Program-made: the position numbers and the translations under genes
Part shown: positions 1 through 8,702 of the stretch, piece by piece
Numbering within the stretch: the first letter of the stretch is position 1
Layout of the letters: each line of letters starts with the position of its first letter
Source: JAJYTL01 sp046705265
GTDB taxonomy: Bacteria; Pseudomonadota; Alphaproteobacteria; Ferrovibrionales; Ferrovibrionaceae
DNA length: 63,449 nt
Assembly (NCBI GenBank): GCA_046705265.1
Contig: JBJKQL010000052.1
Location: 1 to 63,449, forward strand
Direction: 5' to 3'
The notes under the pieces: generated by a model
The model's database searches: none
The model's input: the letters and a program-made list of their open reading frames with translations, nothing else
Told to the model about the DNA's origin: nothing

Positions 1-1
1 C

Positions 2-100
2 GAGGGCGCAGCACGCATTCGCGTCTCGTTGCCGAGTGCCTGCCCCGAGGCGGAACTCTTCCGTTACCTTGCGGGCCACTTCGCCACCGCGGGCCCATGA
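2..100 (+). CDS. possible 3' end of an upstream gene (partial)
   Basis: The first 99 bases can be read in one frame without interruption and end at a TGA at 98-100. The translation finishes with residues such as RIRVSLPSACPEAELFRYL. The gene start lies outside the window, and I recognise no family from these 33 residues. The reverse strand is also open over this short stretch, so the reading frame itself is uncertain. Bases 101-236 hold no gene that I can see. Confidence 0.25.
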   Translation, partial: EGAARIRVSLPSACPEAELFRYLAGHFATAGP

Positions 101-236
101 GATCGCGGTGGCGTTACCGCACCAAACCCCTCGTCGAAACCTCCAACCCACAAACCAGAATCGGATCGCGGTGTAACAGACGTCACGATTCCCCGCGGCC
201 TGTGTTCAAAAATCTGTATAGCCGCGCCATATCACA

Positions 237-1082
237 CTAAATATGGTGAATAAGGCCGGTTAATCCGGCGAAGATGGCGAGCGCGTCCTTTAACGGCTTC
301 GTTTCATGGGTTCGTATGATGTCGGCGCCTTGAAGGGCGGCGAAAAGTTCCGCGGCTAGGCTTGCTGCACCGAGCTCGCTCGTGGCGCGGTTCACCATCG
401 TTTTCAAAAAAGATTTGCGTGAAACGCCGATCATGACTGGCAAGCCGAATCGCGCTTTCAATCTTGGAATGTCGCGCAGCATCTGAAGCGAAGCTTCCGC
501 ATTGCTGCTAAGGAAAAATCCCATGCCCGGGTCGAGGATGAGGCGCGATCGCACGACACCTGCAGTGATCAGATCTTCGATGCGGCGGGCAAAGAAATCC
601 TCGATGCGAGCCCAGATCGCTTCCGGCGCGATATTCCGGCGCTCGGCTTTCCAGCCGTCGTGGATTGCGTGCATGACAACAAGGCGGCACGTTCCATTCG
701 CGAGCTCGGGCCAGAAGCTCTTTTCGGAGAAACCGTGAATGTCGTTCAGATAGGCGACGCCTTGCGCCATCGCCCAGCGCTGTGTCTCGGGTTGGAAACT
801 ATCGACGGAAAGCGCGAAGCCTTCCGCCCGAAACGCGGCCACTACTGGCTTCAGGCGGCGAATTTCTTCCGTGATCGGCACCGTTCTCGCATCGGGGTTG
901 CTTGACGCCGCGCCGAGATCGAGGACGTCGGCACCGTCCATGACGAGCGCGCGTCCGTGAGCAATGGCGCGGTCAGGATCAAGATAGCGCCCACCATCGG
1001 AAAAAGAATCTTCTGTCACATTGACCACACCAAAAACCTGCGGCGTGAAATTCGTCGAAGCGGGTTTTGCGATTTTGGGCAT
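237..1082 (-). CDS. folP: dihydropteroate synthase, Sul-like form
   Basis: Condenses p-aminobenzoate with 7,8-dihydropterin pyrophosphate to dihydropteroate in cytosolic folate synthesis; it is the sulfonamide target. The TIM-barrel motifs are present: NVTEDSFSDGG (residues 21-31), SVDSFQPETQ (92-101), DPGMGFFLS (184-192) and SRKSFL (221-226). These are closer to the plasmid Sul1/Sul2 enzymes than to the E. coli-type DPGFGFGK form, and the 281-residue length also fits Sul proteins. The start at MPKIAKP is preferred because an upstream in-frame extension to 1652 has no DHPS homology and would overlap the divergent methyltransferase. The gene stands alone; glmM, a frequent partner, is not visible. 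Identity is secure. Sulfonamide insensitivity is inference. Confidence 0.93.
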   Translation of the reverse strand: MPKIAKPASTNFTPQVFGVVNVTEDSFSDGGRYLDPDRAIAHGRALVMDGADVLDLGAASSNPDARTVPITEEIRRLKPVVAAFRAEGFALSVDSFQPETQRWAMAQGVAYLNDIHGFSEKSFWPELANGTCRLVVMHAIHDGWKAERRNIAPEAIWARIEDFFARRIEDLITAGVVRSRLILDPGMGFFLSSNAEASLQMLRDIPRLKARFGLPVMIGVSRKSFLKTMVNRATSELGAASLAAELFAALQGADIIRTHETKPLKDALAIFAGLTGLIHHI

Positions 1083-1322
1083 GCTTGCGGTTCCTGGCGC
1101 ATACGGCCAGCGGTTGCTGGCTCGGCGCGAAAAAGTCACTCCGTGCTTAACGCATCGTTCGCAACGCCGCAAATGCGCACTTATTACGTGCGTATTTACC
1201 ATTGAAATCCGGTCGTTGCGAAAAAGATAAGCGATATTGCGCTGGTATTCCGCCTTTCGGTCCGCGTTCGGTTGACCCTCCGGACCGAGACCTATACCCT
1301 GTGCACGGAAAGGAGGGGCACG

Positions 1323-2264
1323 ATGGAAGACACCACGTACTCCAGGATTAACGAAGTCAAAGCAAGTTTCGACGATATTTATAGCGAGCCCGATCCGCGC
1401 TCTTATTTCAGGGTTCTCGGCGGTCTCGACTACACCATTCCCGACCTCGCGCGGCCAATCTTTCATCAGATCGTCGGTGCGCGGGCGAAGGGCCAGCAGC
1501 GTCCGGTAACGGTTCTCGATCTTGGGTGCTCTTATGGCATCAACGCGGCGTTGCTTCGCCTGCCGCTTAAATTCGAGACCTTGCGCCGTCGATACATGAT
1601 GCCTGAAATCCAGGCCCTTCCGTCGCCGAAGCTGCTCGGCATCGACCGGCATTATTTTCGAAGCTGGCCGGCGCAGGACGATCTCGAAATCATCGGTCTC
1701 GACGTCTCGAACGAAGCGGTGAACTATGCCGCGGACGTCGGCATTCTCGATAGCGGGTTATGCGAGGATCTGGAGAACGCGGAACCCTCCATGGAGGCGC
1801 GTCGGGCGCTTCGCAACGTGGATGTGGTGATTTCCACTGGTTGCGTCGGATACGTAACGGAGAAGACGTTCGAAAAAATTCTCGCATGCAACGAAAATCC
1901 GGAACCGCCGTGGATCGTTTCCTTTGTGCTTCGCATGTTTCCCTATGATGCGGTGGCTGCGACGCTTGGCCGTTTCGGGCTAGAGACGGAAAAGTTCGAA
2001 GGCGCAACCTTCGTCCAACGCCGTTTCTCGGACGTGAAGGAATTCGATCATACTTTGATGACCCTGGAGCGCCTTGGCATAGATTCCCAGGGTCATGAGG
2101 CCGAAGGGCTGTATCATGCAGAGCTTTTCGTCTCCCGCTCGCGGGCCGAGATCGAGAGCCAACCTTTGGGGAACCTGATCTCGATCGTAAGCGGCGGACA
2201 TCGGCGTTATGGCCGGCGCTATTATCGCATTCCGGGCGTCGGCAAGAAGCTCTTGCAGAACTAG
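1323..2264 (+). CDS. class I SAM-dependent methyltransferase of unknown substrate
   Basis: A 313-residue protein with the class I SAM-binding motif VLDLGCSYGINAALL in its first third (about residues 60-75) and a later acidic strand (VDVVISTGCVGYV) that fits motif IV. I cannot assign a substrate. The start ATG follows a strong AGGAGG site at about 1310-1316; the in-frame extension back to 1272 has no comparable site. It is divergent from folP and converges on the thioesterase gene. No signal peptide or membrane segment is seen. Confidence 0.75.
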   Translation: MEDTTYSRINEVKASFDDIYSEPDPRSYFRVLGGLDYTIPDLARPIFHQIVGARAKGQQRPVTVLDLGCSYGINAALLRLPLKFETLRRRYMMPEIQALPSPKLLGIDRHYFRSWPAQDDLEIIGLDVSNEAVNYAADVGILDSGLCEDLENAEPSMEARRALRNVDVVISTGCVGYVTEKTFEKILACNENPEPPWIVSFVLRMFPYDAVAATLGRFGLETEKFEGATFVQRRFSDVKEFDHTLMTLERLGIDSQGHEAEGLYHAELFVSRSRAEIESQPLGNLISIVSGGHRRYGRRYYRIPGVGKKLLQN

Positions 2265-2340
2265 CGGCACGAGATCGGCATCGAACGGACGGCTCGGTCG
2301 AGGAGACCAGTGCTGTCCGTTCTTCTACTTCGATCCTTCC

Positions 2341-2799
2341 TCAGATCAACTTGAAGGAATCACGGACAATGTTGCCGGTGCCGATTTTATAGATGCCGTT
2401 CGCGCGGGCGATCGGCGCGCCATCGGCCGTCAGCATTGCCTGCGAGAAAACCAGGTTTCGTGTCGTCCGCAGAACCTCGACGCGGCCCTCGATCCAGGCA
2501 CCGAGCAGTGCGGGCGCGAGAAAGTCGCAGACCAAATTCACCGTTGGTAGGAACTGCTGCAGCTTCGCCTGAAAATTCGAGCCGATGGCAAGCACCATGT
2601 CGCAGATGGTGAGCAGCATGCCGCCGTGGCAACGGTCGTTCGGGTTGCAGTGGCGCGGTTCGACACGAAGACCGATGATGAACTTCTCATCCTCGATCTT
2701 GCCGTAAAGCGGACCATTCACAGCGATGAACGGATTACGGCTAAAGCTGATCTCTCGATAGCCTTCCGGAATCTCCAGGTTCGTCCTCATCTCGTTCAT
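2341..2799 (-). CDS. PaaI-family hotdog thioesterase
   Basis: A 152-residue single hotdog-fold protein, probably hydrolysing an acyl-CoA. The signature NPNDRCHGGMLLTICDMVLA (residues 53-72) carries the HGG turn and the Asp of the PaaI/YbgC-like active site. The sequence upstream in this frame up to 3444 is a shadow of pheT, so the start is placed at MNEMRTN just after pheT ends. It lies 50 bases downstream of pheT on the same strand and may be co-transcribed with it. The substrate is unknown; the many CoA enzymes nearby make a housekeeping acyl-CoA role plausible. Confidence 0.8.
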   Translation of the reverse strand: MNEMRTNLEIPEGYREISFSRNPFIAVNGPLYGKIEDEKFIIGLRVEPRHCNPNDRCHGGMLLTICDMVLAIGSNFQAKLQQFLPTVNLVCDFLAPALLGAWIEGRVEVLRTTRNLVFSQAMLTADGAPIARANGIYKIGTGNIVRDSFKLI

Positions 2800-2849
2800 G
2801 AGCGTCTCGTCATCCTGCAGGGAGCAAAAAAAGGAGCGTGGACCCGTGC

Positions 2850-5252
2850 TCAGCCGCGAAGCCGGCCGCCTGTCGCTTTGGCGACAGCAGCGACGATCTG
2901 GTTCGCGGCCGCCTCGATCTCGGATTCGGTTAGAGTTTTGGTCTTCGGTGTGAGGCGAATCGAAAGCGCAATCGATTTCTGGTTTGGCTCGATGCCGGCG
3001 CCCTGATAGAGATCGAAGAGTGATATCCGCGTGATCAGCTCGCGGGCCGCCTGCCGCGCCGCGCGCATAACCCGCTCCGCGGGGACCTCCCGATCGACGA
3101 TGAAGGCGAAATCGCGATCGACCGAAGGCAGACGCGCGGCGCTTGACGGCAAGCGTTGCGGCGCCGTTGGCTTCGGCTTTGGGAGGACATCGAGATAGAT
3201 CTCGAAGGCGACGAGCGGGCCAGAAACATCCAGCATTTTGAGGATTGCGGGATGCACCTCGCCGAACGCCGCGACGGTGGTTTGTGGCCCAAGTTTCAAC
3301 AGGCCGGAACGGCCGGGATGATAATAGACAGGCGCTTCGGCGGCAGTCTGGAGATTGTCTTCCGCGACGCCGAGCGCGTTCAGGGCCGCAAGCGCGTCGG
3401 CTTTGGCATCGAACGTATCGACCGGGCGCGCCGCCGCCGCCCAATGGCGCGGCACCGCCAAGCCTCGGCGTATCCCGGCCGCGACCTCGCGCTGGCCGGC
3501 GATGGTGGTATCGCGGTATTCGGCGCCGATCTCGAACAGGCCTAGGTCGCCCATCCCGTAGGCGGCATTGCGGCCGGCCGCTGCAATCAGATTGATCAGA
3601 AGCGAGGGCCGCATCGCATCGAGATCGGCGGATATCGGATTGACCAGGAGAAGCTCCGTCGTGCCACCTCCGAAGGCACGCGCCGTGGCGCTGGCGACAA
3701 AGGACCAGGTCACCGCCTCCATAAGCCCGTGCGCCGCGAGGGTGTGACGGAGAAGCGCTCGGCGGCGCGCTTCCGGCCCGATGGCGGGCCGCGCCACCAC
3801 CGGCCGGTCGGGAAGCGCCACGGCCGCGATGAAGTCGTAGCCGACCACGCGGGCGACCTCCTCGACGAGATCCGCCTTGCTTTCGATATCGGAGCGCCAG
3901 CTCGGGACGGCGACGCGGAACTGCGTCCCCTTCTTCGCAATCTCGAACCCAAGTGCTTTGAGAATCGCATGCTGGCGCTCGGGCGCAACCTCGATCCCTC
4001 CCAAACGGCGGGTGTAAGCCGGATCAAAATCGATCTCGCGTACTTCGCTCGGCACCGTGCCGGCGACGACGACCTCGCTCGCGGCGCCGCCGCAAAACGT
4101 CTGGATCAAACGAGTTGCAATTTCCATCCCGGGCGTGACGAAGGCGGGATCAAGACCGCGCTCGAAACGGTAGCGCGCGTCGCTTTCAATGCCGAGCTTG
4201 CGTCCTGTCCCTGCCGTGCGCCGCGGATCGAACAACGCTGCCTCGACGAAGACGTCCGTCGTGCCATCGGTGACCCCGGTGTTCTCGCCACCCATGACGC
4301 CGCCGAGGCTGATCGGTCCGCTTTCATCCGCGATCACGCATATGGCATCGTCGAGCGTGTAGCTTTTGCCATCGAGTGCCTTGAGATTTTCACCGGACCG
4401 GCTTAGCCGCACCGTGAACGATCCTTTAACCCGGCCGGCGTCGAAGACGTGAAGTGGCCGGCCGCAATCGAAGGTGAGGAAATTGGTGATGTCGACGAGG
4501 GCCGAAATGGGCCGCAAGCCAATGGCCGTCAAGCGCCGCTGCAGCCATTCCGGGCTTGGCCGGTTTTTCACACCGCGGATCATACGGCCAAGAAAAAGCG
4601 GGCAAGCGTCCTTTGCCGTTTCGGGAAAATCGAGCCGGACGTCGATCGGGCTTTTGAACGCCCCTTGGACCGGTGTCGTGTCGATCGGCGTCAGGCGTCC
4701 AAGGCCCGCCGCGGCGAGATCACGCGCGATGCCGTGGACACCGAGGCAATCGGCACGGTTCGGCGTGATTGCGATGTCGAAGAGTGGATCGTCGAGGCCA
4801 AGCACCGGCGCGAACGGCTGCCCGACCGGTGCCTCGGCGGGAAGCTCGATAATACCGGCGTGCTCGTCCGAGAGCCCCATTTCGCGCATCGAGCAGAGCA
4901 TGCCTTGCGAGACGACGCCGCGGATGGTCGTCGCCTTGAGCTTGTCGCCGGTGCCGGGAATGATAGCCCCAACCGCGGCGAAAACCGCCTTCATGCCGGT
5001 CCGAGCGTTGGGCGCGCCACATACCACCTCGACGATGCCGGCACCGGTGTCGACCCGGCAGACGCGGAGCCGGTCGGCATCCGGATGCTGCTTCGCTTCG
5101 ATGACGCGGGCGACGGTGAAGGGGCGGAGAATCGTCCCGGGATCGCGCAGGTTCTCGACCTCGAGCCCGAGCGCCGTCAATTTCTCTGCGATGGCAGCCG
5201 CGTCCGATTGCGTTTCGAGATGCTGCTTGAGCCAGGACAGAGTGAATTTCAT
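2850..5252 (-). CDS. pheT: phenylalanyl-tRNA synthetase beta subunit
   Basis: The large subunit of the heterotetrameric (alpha-beta)2 synthetase that charges tRNA-Phe, including editing of mis-activated tyrosine. At 800 residues it has the full bacterial length: an N-terminal EMAP/OB-type tRNA-binding domain (about residues 39-150, with KQHPDADRLRVCRVDTG), B5 and B3/4 editing domains, a synthetase-like core, and a C-terminal FDX-ACB domain (about 705-800). The ATG overlaps the pheS stop in an ATGA arrangement (5249-5252), so the two are translationally coupled. Confidence 0.97.
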   Translation of the reverse strand: MKFTLSWLKQHLETQSDAAAIAEKLTALGLEVENLRDPGTILRPFTVARVIEAKQHPDADRLRVCRVDTGAGIVEVVCGAPNARTGMKAVFAAVGAIIPGTGDKLKATTIRGVVSQGMLCSMREMGLSDEHAGIIELPAEAPVGQPFAPVLGLDDPLFDIAITPNRADCLGVHGIARDLAAAGLGRLTPIDTTPVQGAFKSPIDVRLDFPETAKDACPLFLGRMIRGVKNRPSPEWLQRRLTAIGLRPISALVDITNFLTFDCGRPLHVFDAGRVKGSFTVRLSRSGENLKALDGKSYTLDDAICVIADESGPISLGGVMGGENTGVTDGTTDVFVEAALFDPRRTAGTGRKLGIESDARYRFERGLDPAFVTPGMEIATRLIQTFCGGAASEVVVAGTVPSEVREIDFDPAYTRRLGGIEVAPERQHAILKALGFEIAKKGTQFRVAVPSWRSDIESKADLVEEVARVVGYDFIAAVALPDRPVVARPAIGPEARRRALLRHTLAAHGLMEAVTWSFVASATARAFGGGTTELLLVNPISADLDAMRPSLLINLIAAAGRNAAYGMGDLGLFEIGAEYRDTTIAGQREVAAGIRRGLAVPRHWAAAARPVDTFDAKADALAALNALGVAEDNLQTAAEAPVYYHPGRSGLLKLGPQTTVAAFGEVHPAILKMLDVSGPLVAFEIYLDVLPKPKPTAPQRLPSSAARLPSVDRDFAFIVDREVPAERVMRAARQAARELITRISLFDLYQGAGIEPNQKSIALSIRLTPKTKTLTESEIEAAANQIVAAVAKATGGRLRG

Positions 5253-6325
5253 CGCCCGAGACCTCGGCCCAGGCTTGGCGTGTCATAGGGCCGGAAGCCG
5301 AATTTTTGCAGCCATTGCAAGTCCGGCTCGAACATGTCGCGGAGATCGGGGATGCCATATTTCAGCATGGCGACGCGATCGATACCCATGCCGAAGGCAA
5401 AGCCCTGCCATTCATCCGGGTTGAGTCCGACGTGGCGCAGCACCTTGGGGTGGACCATGCCGCAGCCCGCGATTTCGAGCCAATCGTCGCCTTCGCCGAT
5501 GCGGAGCTCGTCGCCCTGCCGCCGGCAGCCGATATCGACCTCGGCGGAAGGTTCGGTGAAGGGAAAGTAGCTTGGCCGGAACCGCATCTTCAGGCCGTCC
5601 ACCTCGAAGAATGCACTGGCGAAATCCCGCAGTACGCCCTTGAGGTGGCCCATGTGGATGTCGCGTGCGATCACCAGCCCCTCGACCTGATGGAACATCG
5701 GGGTGTGGGTCTGATCGCTGTCGCAGCGGAAGGTGCGGCCGGGCGCAATCAGGCGGTAAGGCGGTGAGGCTGCCTGCATGGAGCGAATCTGCACCGGTGA
5801 AGTATGCGTGCGAAGAAGCGGCCGCCGCCCGTCTGCCTGTTCCGGCAGGTAGAAGGTATCGTGCATTTGCCGCGCGGGGTGCTCGGGCGGAATGTTAAGA
5901 GCGGTAAAATTATGGAAATCGTCTTCGATATCAGGGCCTTGGGCGACGACGAAGCCCATGATGGCGAAAATCTCGATGATTTCCTCGATCACGTGGCTGA
6001 CCGGATGGATGCGGCCCTCCACTTCGGGCCGCGGTGGCAGGCTGACGTCGATTTTCTCGGCCTCGAGTCGCGCCGCAAGCGCGATTTCGGCCAATGCCGC
6101 CGCGCGCGCGGCGATCTCTTCGCCGATGCGGCCTTTGAGATGGTTCAGGCGCTGGGCGGTTGCCTTGCGCGTTCCGGGGGCAATTTCAGCAAGGCCCTTG
6201 AGGCGGGTCGTGACCTCGCCTTTCTTGCCGAGGGCCCGCACGCGCACCGCCTCGAGGGCGTCCTCGTTTTCGGCCTCGACGACGGCAGCCAAAAGATCAC
6301 GCTCGAGTGCTTCGAGATCCTCCAT
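5249..6325 (-). CDS. pheS: phenylalanyl-tRNA synthetase alpha subunit
   Basis: The catalytic subunit of phenylalanyl-tRNA synthetase. Class II motif 2 reads FRCDSDQTHTPMFHQVEGL and motif 3 GFAFGMGIDRVAMLKYGI. An N-terminal coiled coil (ALERDLLAAVVEAENEDALE) precedes the core. I place the start at MEDLEAL because alphaproteobacterial PheS usually begins there; an in-frame ATG at 6370 would add 15 residues, and neither start has a strong ribosome site. It sits downstream of rplT in the conserved rpmI-rplT-pheS-pheT order. Confidence 0.96.
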   Translation of the reverse strand: MEDLEALERDLLAAVVEAENEDALEAVRVRALGKKGEVTTRLKGLAEIAPGTRKATAQRLNHLKGRIGEEIAARAAALAEIALAARLEAEKIDVSLPPRPEVEGRIHPVSHVIEEIIEIFAIMGFVVAQGPDIEDDFHNFTALNIPPEHPARQMHDTFYLPEQADGRRPLLRTHTSPVQIRSMQAASPPYRLIAPGRTFRCDSDQTHTPMFHQVEGLVIARDIHMGHLKGVLRDFASAFFEVDGLKMRFRPSYFPFTEPSAEVDIGCRRQGDELRIGEGDDWLEIAGCGMVHPKVLRHVGLNPDEWQGFAFGMGIDRVAMLKYGIPDLRDMFEPDLQWLQKFGFRPYDTPSLGRGLGR

Positions 6326-6395
6326 CCCCGATCCCGCCCATGCGGCCAGAGTGTCCGATCGGACCTCCATCCGTCTAGTGGTTGCGTCTTAAGGA

Positions 6396-6761
6396 TCAGC
6401 CGGCTTTGGCGAGCGCGGCTTCAGCCTCGGCCACAAGTTCCGCGAAAGCCTCGGGTTCCCGCACGGCGAGGTCGGCCAGAACCTTGCGGTCGACCTCGAT
6501 GCCGGCGGTCTTCAGGCCATTCATGAAGCGGCCGTAGGTCAGGCCGTTGAGGCGCGCGGCGGCATTGATGCGCTGTATCCACAGGGCCCGGAAATTGCGC
6601 TTGCGCGCGCGCCGGTCGCGATAAGCATATTGCAGGCCTTTCTCGACCTTCTCGATGGCGATGCGAAAGCTAGATTTGGCACGCCCGCGATACCCCGCAG
6701 CAGCCTTGAGCACCTTTTTGTGGCGCGCATGCGCGGTGACCCCGCGTTTGACTCGCGACAT
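6396..6761 (-). CDS. rplT: 50S ribosomal protein L20
   Basis: Binds 23S rRNA early in 50S assembly. The 121-residue sequence starts MSRVKRGVTAHARHKKVLK and contains RDRRARKRNFRALWIQRINA, both diagnostic of L20. It lies 12 bases downstream of rpmI and upstream of pheS on the same strand. In E. coli L20 represses its own operon through leader RNA; I have not identified such a structure here. Confidence 0.97.
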   Translation of the reverse strand: MSRVKRGVTAHARHKKVLKAAAGYRGRAKSSFRIAIEKVEKGLQYAYRDRRARKRNFRALWIQRINAAARLNGLTYGRFMNGLKTAGIEVDRKVLADLAVREPEAFAELVAEAEAALAKAG

Positions 6762-6773
6762 GGCGGTTTCTCC

Positions 6774-6974
6774 TTAACCGTAGGGCATGAAGGTCTTTTT
6801 CACGACCTTCATGTCCGCGTCGGCGAGAATGGCGGTGCCGCGCAACTTACGGATCTGTTTCGGCGTGCGCTTTATCATGCCGTGGCGTTTTTTCGCTTGG
6901 TTGCCCCGAACCTTACCGGTTCCGGTCAGCCGAAAGCGCTTCTTCGCGCCACTCTTGGTCTTGAGCTTGGGCAT
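6774..6974 (-). CDS. rpmI: 50S ribosomal protein L35
   Basis: A 66-residue ribosomal protein beginning MPKLKTKSGAKKRFRLTGTG, typical of L35, with the usual basic C-terminal half. The start is this ATG; a longer in-frame reading to 7103 is not L35-like. The usual upstream partner infC is missing: the next gene upstream is the small DUF6898 gene. The 189 bases between them may carry the promoter and leader. Confidence 0.96.
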   Translation of the reverse strand: MPKLKTKSGAKKRFRLTGTGKVRGNQAKKRHGMIKRTPKQIRKLRGTAILADADMKVVKKTFMPYG

Positions 6975-7163
6975 TTGCTTCCTCGATGTTCGATGGAGCT
7001 TCGGGGCGGCCACGGCATGCCCTTCGTTAGCCGGTCCGCCCGAGAGGCGAGCGTTATAGCCAGTCAGCCGAAGGATTGCAAGTCCGGGCACCGGCGAAGC
7101 CATTCCGCCGCGCCGCCACCGGTGGTCGAAAAACCCTTGGCCGGGCCACTCTTTCGGCTGTGC

Positions 7164-7361
7164 TTACCGGCTTTCTCCCTCGCCTTTGGCGAGCACATAC
7201 TCAAGCCGCCGCAGGGCTGCCCGCTTGAGGTCGGCCAAGCTTGCGCTAGCCGGGCCGACGATGGAGATTTCGGTGCCGGTCCCCGCATCCAGCGCCGAAA
7301 CCTTGACCGCGTTGCCGACGCGGCGGATTTCATACAGCACTTCCCGGGGTGGATCGGCCAT
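7164..7361 (-). CDS. DUF6898-type small protein
   Basis: A 65-residue protein with PREVLYEIRRVGNAVKVSAL near the start and ASLADLKRAALRRLEYVLAK near the end. This matches, from memory, a small conserved alphaproteobacterial family (DUF6898) of unknown function. The predicted fold is a short beta-sheet followed by a helix. It lies upstream of rpmI on the same strand and is divergent from the glutaryl-CoA dehydrogenase gene. The family call is moderately sure; no function is assigned. Confidence 0.7.
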   Translation of the reverse strand: MADPPREVLYEIRRVGNAVKVSALDAGTGTEISIVGPASASLADLKRAALRRLEYVLAKGEGESR

Positions 7362-7479
7362 AATCCTCTCCTCGAAGCCGGAGCCGACACCGCTGATCCC
7401 ACGGCACGGCGCGATTGTTGTCGGACCGACGCTACAGGTCTAAAAGACCATTTTGTTTGCTCATCGCCAAGGGGTCTCC

Positions 7480-8691
7480 ATGTCCGCAACCGCGATCGCT
7501 ACCCAATCCGCTTTGGCCAAAACCGTCTTCCACTGGGAAGACCCGCTCGATCTCGAAGGTGAACTCGGCGAAGAGGAACGCCTGATCCGCGACAGCGCGC
7601 GCGATTTCTGCCAGGAGCGGCTGTTGCCACGGGTCCGTGACGCCAATCGCTACGAGACCGTGGACCGCGAGGTGTTCCGCGAGATGGGCGCTTTGGGTTT
7701 TCTCGGCTCGACCATCGAGGGTTATGGCTGCGCCGGCGCCAACTATGTCAGCTATGGACTAATCGCGCGCGAGGTGGAGCGGGTTGACTCCAGCTATCGC
7801 TCGATGATGAGCGTGCAGTCGAGTCTCGTCATGCATCCGATCCACGCCTACGGCAGCGAAGGGCAGCGGCAGAAGTATCTGCCAAAGCTCGCAACGGGCG
7901 AATGGGTTGGATGCTTCGGCCTCACCGAGCCCGATCACGGCTCAGATCCCAGCAGCATGGTGACCCGGGCACGCAAAGTCGACGGTGGCTATCGCCTCAA
8001 GGGCGCGAAGCAGTGGATCACCAATTCGCCGATTGCCGATGTGATGGTGATATGGGCCAAGGACGATGCCGGCGTCATCCGTGGCTTCATCGTCGAGCGT
8101 GGCATGAAGAATCTGGAGACGCCGAAGATCGAGGGCAAATTTTCATTGCGTGCCTCGGTCACGGGCGGCGTCGTTATGGACGATGTCTTCGTGCCCGAGG
8201 AAAATCTGTTGCCGAATATCGGCGGACTCAAGGGGCCGTTCGGCTGTCTCAACAATGCTCGCTACGGCATCGCCTGGGGCGCGCTCGGGGCGGCGGAATT
8301 CTGCTGGCATGCGGCGCGGCGCTACACGCTCGAACGCAAGCAGTTCGGCCGCCCGCTTGCCGCGAATCAATTGATCCAGCTGAAACTCGCTAATATGCAG
8401 ACTGAGATCGCATTGGGGCTTCACGCCTGTCTCCGGGTCGGGCGACTCAAGGACCAAGGGGCTGCGACGCCTGAGATGATCTCATTGATCAAGCGCAATT
8501 CCGCCGGCAAAGCCTTGGACATTGCCCGCGTTGCGCGCGACATGCACGGTGGCAACGGCATTTCCGACGACTACCATGTCATCCGCCACGTGATGAATCT
8601 GGAGGCAGTGAATACCTATGAAGGAACGCATGACATTCACGCGCTTCTTCTTGGACGCGCGCAGACCGGCATAGCCGCTTTCTCCGGCTGA
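7480..8691 (+). CDS. gcdH: glutaryl-CoA dehydrogenase
   Basis: An FAD-dependent enzyme that oxidises and decarboxylates glutaryl-CoA to crotonyl-CoA in lysine and tryptophan catabolism. The acyl-CoA dehydrogenase fold is complete over 403 residues: CFGLTEPDHGSDPSSM (FAD/substrate loop), RYGIAWGALGAAEFCW, and the catalytic glutamate in NTYEGTHDIHALLLGRAQTG, the GCDH-type ending. The ATG at 7480 has AAGGGG about 8 bases upstream, so the in-frame start at 7453 is less likely. Its product, crotonyl-CoA, is the substrate of the ccr product encoded about 11 kb downstream. Confidence 0.92.
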   Translation: MSATAIATQSALAKTVFHWEDPLDLEGELGEEERLIRDSARDFCQERLLPRVRDANRYETVDREVFREMGALGFLGSTIEGYGCAGANYVSYGLIAREVERVDSSYRSMMSVQSSLVMHPIHAYGSEGQRQKYLPKLATGEWVGCFGLTEPDHGSDPSSMVTRARKVDGGYRLKGAKQWITNSPIADVMVIWAKDDAGVIRGFIVERGMKNLETPKIEGKFSLRASVTGGVVMDDVFVPEENLLPNIGGLKGPFGCLNNARYGIAWGALGAAEFCWHAARRYTLERKQFGRPLAANQLIQLKLANMQTEIALGLHACLRVGRLKDQGAATPEMISLIKRNSAGKALDIARVARDMHGGNGISDDYHVIRHVMNLEAVNTYEGTHDIHALLLGRAQTGIAAFSG

Positions 8692-8702
8692 AACCACTCG
8701 CG

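Noticed and set aside
1083..1652. In-frame N-terminal extension of folP to a 471-residue protein
   Set aside because: The extra 190 residues have no DHPS similarity, are basic and low-complexity in look, and overlap the divergent methyltransferase gene and its ribosome site.
2800..3444. In-frame extension of the hotdog thioesterase to 367 residues
   Set aside because: It overlaps the end of pheT in another frame and is arginine-rich without motifs, as expected of a shadow frame.
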